Below, piece by piece: positions 54,412 through 64,000 of a DNA stretch of 64,000 nucleotides. Numbering within the stretch: the first letter of the stretch is position 1; every line of letters begins with the position of its first letter. Location of the stretch: NCBI GenBank assembly GCA_947179155.2, contig OX359264.1, positions 52,879,702-52,943,701 of the forward strand, given 5' to 3'. The notes under the pieces are model-generated. The model saw nothing but the letters and a program-made list of their open reading frames with translations, did not search any database and was not told where the DNA came from. Origin of the DNA: Hedera helix. Its lineage: Eukaryota; Streptophyta; Magnoliopsida; Apiales; Araliaceae. Made by a program: the position numbers and the translations under genes.

Positions 54412-57400
54412 TATAATACCCCGGATATTTGACAAAACCTTTAAATAAGATTTTGGATAATAAAATAAAGGTTGAAGTTAAAACCTAGATTCGGAGAAGT
54501 AAAAGGTATAGAAATTGAGTAAACATTTTACCATAATCTTTGTGTAAAAATTTGAATGTGAGTAAATGTGGGTTTTTAAATTTTAAAACCTAAATTTTTA
54601 TTAATATGCATACTTTGAGGTATATTAAGAGTAAAGTAATATGATACCTTTAAAACTCAATGAACTATTTGACAAATAAGATTATGTAAGGAATTTTAAA
54701 ATGAGGTATGTGTGAAATTTAATAAGTGAATAAAGAATAATCATGATAGGCATGTTATATAATTAATTTATTTAATTATATTTGTGTAAGGTTAAATTAT
54801 TTAACTAATGTGAATGATAGCCTTGATGGGCTAAATTATATATTTATTTAAGTGAGTAACTTAATTAATGTATTAAGAAATAATATTAATTATTATTGGA
54901 TAAACAACCCAAGTTATTTAGTTAATAAGAGGTTATGTATAAAGTGAGATTATACAAGTAATTTAAATTACTTTATGGTATGATCTAAATTATTGAAATA
55001 TTATAATAATATTAGATAATTATTTTGATGACCCAAATTATTAATTTGGAAGGATAAGGAAAGTTAAAAGATTAATTACTAATGAGTTAGTTAGTGGAAA
55101 ATCGTATTCTTGAGCCACGTGAAAGTTATAGAGAGTTGTGTTCTCGAGTCTGTGCTCCTTTAATTGTGTAATGCCTAGAGCTTTGTGCTCATTAGGTAAT
55201 GTGTGATGTATATATATATGTAGACACCCAAATTTTGCATTTCTCTACTAACCCTGACAGGAGGGCAAAATCGTCATTTGACCCGACATGCGAAAAGGAG
55301 GGTGGACCCCAACACGAAGCCACCCCAACGATTTACGATCAAAGCCGCCACAAATGGACAACGAGCATCCGGTCACTTGAGACAAGGCAAACAGTTGATC
55401 CCGAAAACCTGAGCTGATCACAAAAGGCGACTAATGGCCACTACGCTTACGATGTTTGGGGGTCTCGCTCCCCGGTGAGCGAGCGGCTGCCCAGCTCGTC
55501 GGTGAGCTGGCGGGGGTGGAAGGGGGCAGCGCCCCCTGGAAGCCAAGCACAATTAGCAAATTCTATATCAAGTCGCGGCCCTCCGAACTAGCCTCCCAGA
55601 ACAATATGGCACGTTTCCCAGGGATTTTCGGATTGCAAAATACGAGCCTTCCAGCGAAAAAACGAAAGACCGACATCAGATGCGAAAATCGAGGAAGCAC
55701 CGAGGACAGCCGCAGTTGCACCTGCGGCCAAGATCTGAAGATCTAAATCGCCACTTCCAGTTCATTTCTTCAGCAGCGGCGGACGGAAAATAGAAAGGAG
55801 AGAGAGAAAGGCGACGGGGAGAGGAAAAAAAGAGAGAAGAAGAGAGAAAAAAGTGAGATTTCTTCCTCTTTTGTACAATCTTTGTATCCTATGTTGATTT
55901 TCAAGTGTTAAAGCGTCTATTGCATCGATTGGAATGTGAAAAAATCCGAGTTTCATAGCTTCGTTGTGTTTTATCTAGTAAATCTTTTAGATATAGTTTT
56001 ATTTCGTTCTTATTTGCATTTGTTGGGTGGATCTACTGTAGATCCGAAAATATTTGGTGCATTGCTATTTAAATAGTTTGATTTTGTGTATTTTGAGTTT
56101 AGATCCAATGTAGTCAACATATGTTGTAGATCTGTGGATTAGGGACGGTTAGGGAGGATTTATTACGGATGGAATCTCCTCCTAACCTCCCGATGATATC
56201 CTTTTACTTTATTTTATAGCTTTTACGTATGTAACGATCGCGGTGCACCTTTATGTAAATATGTAAATTTTTGGGCCTTAAAACGACATCGAGTCGAAAG
56301 TCGGGTTTAAGGCCCCGTAATAGTAAAAATGTGCGATTGTGGGCGTTTGGGGTTTATTTGGATGGCTCACATGCCCGTGAATAGCCCCAACGTCATTTTA
56401 ATGCTTGATTTTCCCTTTTCACGCGAGAAAATGATTTTGGAATGAAATGGTAAAGATTTTTCATAAAATCAATCAAATTAGGATATTAGATTCACGAGGT
56501 TTAAAAAATTAAGAGTTTTTGCGAACTTTGATCTTTGTTTGACGAAAAGGCTATATTTGGTTTTAAAATGTCATAAAAGATGTTTTCGTAAAAAAATAAA
56601 TAAACGTTTTCATTAAACTTTGTGCATAGGGTTAAAGAGTTCTAGAAGTTGCCTTCATTTTATTTATATTTACTGTTAGAAGACAATGTATAGTCTCGAT
56701 TCCTATTTGACAAAAGTTTAAAACTATTGTTTTCTAAAAATGACATCTAATAAAAAACCTTATCGTTTTCGAAATTAAAATCAATCTTTATTATAAAAAA
56801 ACGAATCTTGTCATTTGGATCAAAAGAGGTCTAAACGCTTTCCTGACAAAACACGTTTTCCATAAGAAATCAAAGCAACTTTTATGCAAAAATTCACCAC
56901 AACCATCACCTAGGCACGCACGCACACACACGTAACTCACACATTTTTAGGATTTAAAGGATAGGAAAACATCAAGATAGCGGTAATCGTGTTTCACGGA
57001 ATTCGGGGGGTGCCTAACACCTTCCCCTCGCTTAAGCAAGCCCCCGAACTCTATGAATCTCGGTTTGCGGACCAATTAACTCGGAGTCACATATGAGCCA
57101 GCGATTACGAAAATAAAATTCGGATGAGTTGGTACATTCATTTTAAATATACCAACTGGCGGCTCTGGTCATTTGGCTCATCATAAAATCGACATTTCGA
57201 AACCCCGTCGACACTAAGCCGACCCTTTTCAAAAATCACATCTTAATCTAAAGGCTAAAATTGGAAAAGGCCTTTATTTAATATTAAAACGACGAAAATC
57301 CCGGCGTCGATAATATACATATATGCTAAATAAATTGAGGTATGTGTTAACAAACTAGCTATGGTTAATATAACCATACATGGGTTAAGTGTAGGAATTG

Positions 57401-57810
57401 AGGGAAAATAGCTAGGTTGGCTCAAGGCTCCATGCATGCCTAGAAAACACAAATCCCTAATTTTCTCCCATGCAATGTCATTTCCCTTAATTTGTGGATC
57501 TTGTTCCCTCTAGGTTTAGTGCTTTTAATTAACTATGTAATAGCTAATTAGAGAGGTTAAGTATTCTTACCATTATTTTATAAATATAGGACATCTCTAA
57601 GCCTAGAAAATGTTGGTTCATTAGTCATCTTGTGTTATAAGAGTTAGAGAGAGAAGTTGAGAGCAAAAGAAAACTAGATAGAAAAGAGAGAAAACCAAAT
57701 AAGGAAAGCTAGATCTAGTGAGCTTACATGGTTGGATGAACTTGAAGCAAGGTTTAAAGTTGGAGGCCTCTTCATTGTGAAGATTCCTAGATAAGAAGGT
57801 GGATCATCCA
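54412..57810 (+). repeat. Old LTR related to the outermost solo LTR, interrupted
   Basis: It starts TATAATACCCCGGATATTTG, resembling the start at 1303, with continued similarity (AAAGGTTGAAGTTAAAACC). It continues at 57318-57810, with a TATA-like TATAAATATA at 57579-57588 and a purine-rich leader. It is split by the solo LTR at 55218-57312 and ended by the Tekay LTR at 57811. Confidence 0.65.
55218..57312 (+). mobile_element. Solo LTR, same family as 33741-35968
   Basis: 2,095 bp from TGTAGACACCC to GGCGTCGATA (final CA mutated to TA), TSD ATATA (55213-55217 and 57313-57317). It carries the palindrome GGGGGC-AGC-GCCCCC (55522-55536) and other GC-rich hairpins. No internal region is present, so it is solo. 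Confidence 0.85.
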
Positions 57811-58957
57811 TGTAAGACCCCGAATTTTATGAAATACAAAATTTAATTTTTCTTCATATATATATATTTTTTTTGAAACAGTAAGTGGTTAAATCGATAA
57901 AGTTAAAAGTTAAGGATGTTATGTGCAAATTTTATTTTGTCGGACAATATTCGCTTTGTCGGGGAATATTCGTTTGGTCGGGGAATATTCGTTTGGTCCG
58001 ACGGCGCCGAAATAACAAATTATTGGTGGACCCCACAACGGAATATTTGTCGGATATAGAAAATGACATAAATAACCTTTTTAAATAAAAATAGTCAACG
58101 GAACTGTTAAAATACCGGTGATAAAAGAATAGTAGCATACGGTAGTTATTGGTATTTTCTGTAGCACTCGGTACTCTACAGTAACACGCGGTATTGCATA
58201 GTGTCTCATATTATTGGTCTGATAATTGACACCGTAACTGTTACGCATCATTTCATCAATAATTGTCACTGCATAATATTTTATATTATCAATTCAATAA
58301 TTGTTGTTACACAGTATTTTGCATTATTGATTTAATAATTGTCATTACACTGTATTTTATATCATTGAGTCAATAATTGTTGTTGCACTGTTTTTAAAAT
58401 TATTGAACCTAATAATTGTCACAGTAACATATGCACAGTAATTCACATTATTGAATCAATAATTGTCATTACACAGTAACGTATGCTTTATTTTACATTA
58501 TTGTTATCTCTATTATGATATTATTTAAACAGTTGTATTTCATTAATTTATTGACTTGATATCTAAGAGCTAACTATACTGTATTTATAACAATTAGTCA
58601 TAATAATTGAATTGATAAAGTTATTTGTTTATAATATAAAGTTAGGTGATTATTAGGTGATATGAAATGAATGGTGTAGATTAAAGTGTGAATTATTGTT
58701 GAATAATTGAATTGATTTGTTTATAATATAAAGTTAGGTGATTATTAGGTGATATGAAATGAATGGTGTAGATTAAAGTGTGAATTATTGTTGAATAATT
58801 AAATTGATTTGTTTATAATATAAAGTTAGGTGATTATTAGGTGATATGAAATGAATGGTGTAGATTAAAGATAATATAATATTTGAAATGGATGGTGTAG
58901 ATTAAAAGATGATCTTTAAATGAATGGTTTAGATTAAATGAATGATAAGATTTTTGG

Positions 58958-58967
58958 CTATAAATAG
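58958..58967 (+). promoter_or_regulatory. TATA box in the plus-strand Tekay LTR
   Basis: CTATAAATAG, the same motif and position as in the other Tekay LTRs. Confidence 0.6.
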
Positions 58968-60454
58968 AAGCCTTAACTTAAGGATTTTTCATAAATTTCC
59001 TTACTTGTTCTTTCTTTCTCTCTCTAAATACTTCTTGTGAAAGTTCTCTCTAAGTGTGCTTAAGTCATCTTGAGTATTTGTGAAGATCTATAAGTATACG
59101 TGTACTGTTCAAGTTAATCAACCTCATTTAAATCAATATCCAGTCACGTGTTGAGGTAAGGGATACCATCTTTTTCATCTTCCATTATTCAAACGTACTA
59201 TGGTAAGGGATTATCATTATTTGATTCTCGATAATAATATTGTTTCTTCCTTACTCATAAGACGTGCCTTTTATTTCCATGTATTAAATTGTGGGAATAA
59301 CCTTACGGAGCGGATTGCCGCCTGTTGGTGAATAACCTTTCGTATTCATTCATTATTAATCTCTGAGAATAACCTTACGGAGCGGATTGCCGCCTGTTTG
59401 GTGAATAACTCTTTGTACTCAAATTCTATTAAATTGTGGGAATAACCTTACGGAGCGGATTGCCGCCTGTTTGGTGAATAACTCTTTGTACTCAAATTCT
59501 ATTAAATTGTGGGAATAACCTTACGGAGCGGATTGTAACGCCCCCCAGAATCCCCGCGCTTTCGATGCGGCGGACCTTGTGCGTTAATTTCGTACAACTA
59601 TCGACTTAACCAATGATCCCATAATCATATTGGTTGAATTAGTCTTATTTTAGACTATACATTAAAAAAATTCTCTTAACTTTGTCCCTGGATCTTAACT
59701 TGATCTCAGTCTCATAAGTATACAAGTATCAACTTGTATTTCGTCCGTATAAATGGATAAAACCATACATAACGGTCTAATTTTAACCTTAGGATTTAAA
59801 TATTCTATAACTTTACATGTTCCAACATCCACGGTATTAAATCATTAGGACGGCTCTTGGGAACAGAGAATCTCGCGGTGAATGTTTGTATCTTCACCCG
59901 TGATAAATGTTTGCATCTTTATCCGTGACAAATGGTTGTATCTTTGTCCGGTGCAAAATTCTCTTTCCGTACAGAACATTACCCAACTAGTTAAAACCCT
60001 CATTCGAAACATATTTGTTTATAGTGATATCTCTTCATATCAATAATCCTACTTATATGGTATTCAGAATAGTAATAACGAGTTATACCTGGGTCCGAGG
60101 AACCTTAACGATGGATTTGACCAGTCAACATCGCTTAGTCCTGTCTCGGATGTACGGCATTCACAAGTTATTTACCGATCCTCATCCAGATAAATAGATC
60201 ATTACCAATACTATGTTAAGTCTTAACAATTCTAGGTTATATCAAAATAAAAACATAACAACATTCTGATGATAATAATTTATATCATTCATTCAATATT
60301 CGGTTACATGTTTGTTTGTTCGTATTACAACAGTCAATATGACTTATAGAAATACAAGTAATAAACATGAAAACTTAATCTATGCTTCATCTTTACGTTC
60401 ATGATCTTCTTAACGTTCATCTTTAATCTGCAAATAAGGTTTTATTCGCAAGAA

Positions 60455-60470
60455 TGAGCACGACGGCTCA
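60455..60470 (-). promoter_or_regulatory. Conserved TGAGC...GCTCA hairpin in LTR
   Basis: On the minus strand it is identical to the 16-mer at 28983-28998 in the related outermost solo LTR. Confidence 0.6.
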
Positions 60471-61497
60471 GCAAGTCTATCATACAGCACATACGCAGTT
60501 TATGCTTTCATATAAACTTTAACATGCATTGACTGAACATAATTCTCCATTTAATATCACATATAACTCACGTTCCAACAATTTATATCACATTGACACA
60601 CAAAGTGTATAAATCATGTTCGTAAATCGTAAACATAAAACATAACAGTTAGAAGGCTTGTAAACATCAGTTAAAGACTTCACATATCATCTATTACATA
60701 ATAACATGACATTACACATCTCATTTAACATTTTAACAATACTACACAAGTAGCACATAGCAAGAGTTAGAAGACTTGCCTTGAAACCGTTTTAGGGTTT
60801 TCCCGGGAAATCGTTAAACGCCTACAAAAAGGGTTACGCGACCCCGAATGTTAGTTTATCAAAATTTTCCTTTTGAATAAGTCTTAGAATAACTTAACTA
60901 GACTATTTCCATAGGTGGAATTATTTGGAAAAATGTCCAACTCAAAAACTCACTTTTAAGTCACTTTTAAAAAAATAGGCAGCATGTATGGCTGCTAGAC
61001 CCCGGGTCGATCAAACGGCCACAACTTCTTCATTTTAAAACATTTTTGAGTCGTTCAAAATTTCACGCGTTCGTAACTTCCGTATCTACAACTTTCATTC
61101 AGACCAAAGTTCGAGATTCCTTACTGATTTACACAGATTTCGCCAGTAATGGGACTGATCTAAAACTGATTCATATTTCTGACCTCTTTTACAGTGACAG
61201 CCATAACTTTGTCATACGAAAACATTTTTGAGTGATTCTTGAGTCTAAATTGCTTATAATTTCATGATCTACAACTTTCATTTAGGTCTCTAAGGCAGAT
61301 TCAGAAATTAAATTTTCGGAAATTACCAAAAATATTCTGCTAGTATATTAGACTTAACTTTCTTTGATCCGATTGGTAAAACATGATACCTCAAGCATTA
61401 ATTTGCTAAGATAACATGTTCTAACACTCCGTATCACTTCATAACATAAAAATAACAAAATCGTAAACCTACTTATGTAAGATTTCATGACTTTTTC

Positions 61498-62010
61498 TCA
61501 AGAACACGAAGAACGAATCGAAGAACACGAAGAACACGAAGAACAAAGTTTCATCGTTCTTCGTTTCGACTACTAAAACTTGATGCCACAAGCATTAATT
61601 AGCAAGGCCATCATGTTTCATCATCCCATAACACTAAATTACCAAATCATAGACCTACTTATGTAGAAATTATGACTTTTGCTCAAGAACGCACGAAGAA
61701 CACGAAGAACGAAAAATCGTACATGGTAACGACTTATGTTCTTGAGCTTTTGGATTTCATACTTGAAATAATTTGAGCATTATAACTGCTTACATATGTG
61801 ATTATAACACTTTATAATTGACAAAATTTGGTCATTATAACGACTTGTTTACTTAAATATAACAATTTATAATAATACTCCAGAACATACGAAGAACACG
61901 GAGAACGGATAAACCGTACATGGATACGACGTATGTTCTTGAACTTTAAACTATGAAATGAAATTTGACATAACAACGACTTGCTCAAGTCATAAGGAAC
62001 ACGGAGAACG
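61498..62010. repeat. Dispersed GAACACGAAGAAC-type repeats
   Basis: Repeated GAACACGAAGAAC/GAACACGGAGAAC and CGTACATGG..ACGACTTATG blocks recur several times, as imperfect ~100-230-bp units inside the 4.0-kb solo LTR. Confidence 0.7.
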
Positions 62011-62494
62011 AAAAATCGTACATGGCTACGACTTATGTTCTTGAGCCTCATCGATAAAATAAAACTTTAAGCATAATAACGATTAAGAATCGTACCTTTT
62101 ATTATTGCAAGCTTTAACTATTTCTTTGCAATCGATTCTTGTCTCACAAGAACTCTCTCTATATTTGCTCTTTAGCTTTCAAAATGGTAAAGAACTAATG
62201 AACTTAAGCCTTCTATTTATAGGAAAACCAAGGGTCGGGGTAGTTTGGTCATTAGTTTAAAAGACCAAGGGCCTTTTAGTCTTTTCTCCCTAGCGCTTGC
62301 ATCATCGCTTACATCACCCTTCTTCTAATTGGTCCATTCATTTTCACTTGGATTTAGTTCAAAACAAATCGTGCTAGTTCTTTTTCAGTTAGTGTAATCG
62401 TGCTAGTTCTCCCTAGTTTAGTTACACTAACTTAGTTACACATAACCTAGTTTAATTTCAACTAATTAATTAAATAGTATAATACATTAGTATT

Positions 62495-62672
62495 TATACG
62501 TATTTCTTCCGTATAATACATCGTATAATATTCGTATTCTACTGGTATGATACCTCGTATTATTCTCGTATTAATCTAGTATAATCTTTCGTATAATCCT
62601 CGTATTATACATTACAATATACTTTTATTATTCTCGTATTCCTTCCGTATTCGCTACGTATTCATCCCGTAT
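62495..62672. repeat. CGTAT-rich cluster
   Basis: About 15 CGTAT words within ~180 bp of AT-rich sequence. On the minus strand it lies upstream of the LTR TATA box (62213-62222), so it is in the promoter-side region. Confidence 0.75.
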
Positions 62673-64000
62673 ACGTGAATAGTAATCTCCATAAATTATT
62701 TTGGGTAAAAATTTTATTGGTCAAAATGCATCTACTGTCAATAAAAATGCTATTCAGGAATATGAATTTTCAAAATTCGGAAGAAAAATTTCCAAATGAA
62801 TAGTGTTTTACACGCTTTTCGAGTAAAACTTTTATTGGCTAATTAATATCCATACTTCATATAAATGCTATTTCGTGAAATACGATATATCAAAATATCG
62901 AAAAGAACAGTCAAAAAGACGACAAACGTTTTCTCGTAAATCGTGACGTTTTCGTCTTTTTCCCCAGAAAATTTTATTGGTTCTCTGGCATCTAAACCTC
63001 ATATTATCACTATATCGTGAAATACAAGAAGTCCTACAGATGAAAGAAATGATCAAACGAATGAAAAACGTTTCTTCATGAATAGTACTTTTACACGTTT
63101 TTCGAGAAAAAAACTTTTACTGACTGTTACGTGTTTTCAAATCATGGGAAGGTTGAATCCTTAAACGGAATGTCAATTTGACCTTCACATTTTGTTCGAG
63201 GGCCTAGGTTATTTTCTAGGGTTTAGACCCTAGGGTTAGGGTTTAGGTTTTAACTCTTTTTCTAATTTAGGTTTTTGCCCTAAATTGACTTCTGATTTTT
63301 AATAAGTGTTAAGGTTAACTACTTGAACCAAAACACAAAATCCTACACATAGATATTTCATACAACACATTTAAAAGCTCAATTCAAGCTTTACTAATCA
63401 CATAACACATAGTTTAGGTTAAAGAATTTAACCTCTTAGTTGTATACGATCGTAGTTTCGAGTCGTATATATTCTTTAAGATAGCTCAAGGTATGCTTGA
63501 GCAATCAATCTTAGGTTTTGAATTGACAACCTTGCTTAGATCTTGTTAGATCACTTTTGAAATATTTGGGATATTACAGGATTGCCGCATGTTGGTGAAT
63601 AACCCTTTGTATTAATTTCCTTCACCTTTTGTTAATCAAACCTGCTACGGTAAGGGATATTATTTTCTTTCATACTCCTAAATCGAAATTTATTATGGAA
63701 CTATTGCTTCTATAATTCCTGAAAATATTATATGTTCCATAATAGTTGAACTTCATTATTTCAACTGAACCTTCCTATTTACGTGAACCTTTCTATTGAA
63801 TTGTAACCGTTATTCTGAACTGTGGATCTTGAATTTCACTCCACATCATGTTGACAATTTGGACATTATTTGAATCTGTACGAAGTAAACTTCCGATACT
63901 TATTGTTATCCTATTTCTTCTGTTCATCATTTATATCATTCTAATCATCCAAAAATCAAGCTGTTGTGAATATCTGTGGCCGGGGGCACAGATGTGATAT

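Larger units (their letters stand above)
59534..63578 (-). mobile_element. 4.0-kb solo LTR inside a Tekay LTR
   Basis: Its ends TGTAACGCCCC and GATATTACA form a 5-bp inverted repeat TGTAA/TTACA. Flanking GGAT is duplicated (59530-59533 and 63579-63582); a 5-bp reading is possible because GATTG is ambiguous. The Tekay sequence reads correctly when the insert is removed. Minus orientation is shown by a TATA box at 62213-62222 (minus CTATAAATAG) and the conserved hairpin at 60455-60470. No coding region, PBS or PPT. Confidence 0.85.
57811..64000 (+). mobile_element. Tekay LTR, plus orientation, split and running off the window
   Basis: Very similar to the LTRs of the 2419-13427 element but reversed. 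It starts TGTAAGACCCCGAATTTTAT at 57811, has a TATA box at 58958-58967 and hairpin minisatellite units from 59285, and is interrupted at 59534-63578. It resumes at 63583, reaching the part equivalent to about 3206 of the left LTR by the window end. Whether a full element follows cannot be seen. Confidence 0.92.

Noticed and set aside
63217..63247. Telomere-like CCCTAGGGTTAGGGTTTAGG
   Set aside because: Only one to two imperfect units within a solo LTR; not an interstitial telomere array.

Overview
This window looks like nuclear DNA of a dicot-type flowering plant. It is AT-rich, has one intron-containing gene of a plant-specific RING plus VWA E3 ligase family, and is otherwise filled with plant LTR-retrotransposon families (chromovirus Tekay/Del type, Sirevirus-like, and long solo LTRs). 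Nothing prokaryotic or organellar was seen. The species cannot be named from the sequence.

Region 1 (1298-29412) is a nest of insertions that can be read from perfect target-site duplications (TSDs). The oldest member is a solo LTR (1303-29407, TSD AAATT). Inside it sit a Sirevirus-like non-autonomous element (1630-23825, minus strand, TSD TAAAG) and a smaller solo LTR (25542-27215, TSD AATTT). The Sirevirus-like element carries a single 793-residue ORF and no gag-pol. Its left LTR was later split by an almost intact Tekay/Del-type Ty3 element (2419-13427, minus strand, TSD GTGAT) with gag, pol, PBS and PPT.

Region 2 (29413-42048) is AT-rich intergenic DNA with a GC-rich hAT-like element, followed by a minus-strand retroelement (33741-42043, TSD ATAAA). 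That element has no coding domain. Its internal part is largely tandem repeats, including about 60 units of a ~35-bp hairpin repeat.

Region 3 (42049-49924) is the only host gene: a two-exon WAV3-type RING/VWA E3 ubiquitin ligase (42764-42988 joined to 45635-47524, 704 aa), with a MITE in its intron.

Region 4 (49925-64000) is a second nest. It starts with a fossil chromovirus 3' end (49925-50490), then two diverged Tekay LTR pieces facing each other, then an old LTR (from 54412). That old LTR hosts a solo LTR (55218-57312, TSD ATATA) and a plus-strand Tekay LTR (57811 to beyond the window). The Tekay LTR is itself split by a 4.0-kb solo LTR (59534-63578).

A theme runs through the window. Nearly every LTR family has its own short hairpin motif, often GC-rich or tandemly arrayed, and array copy number differs between copies of the same LTR. 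Everything is based on reading by eye; no alignments or searches were run.
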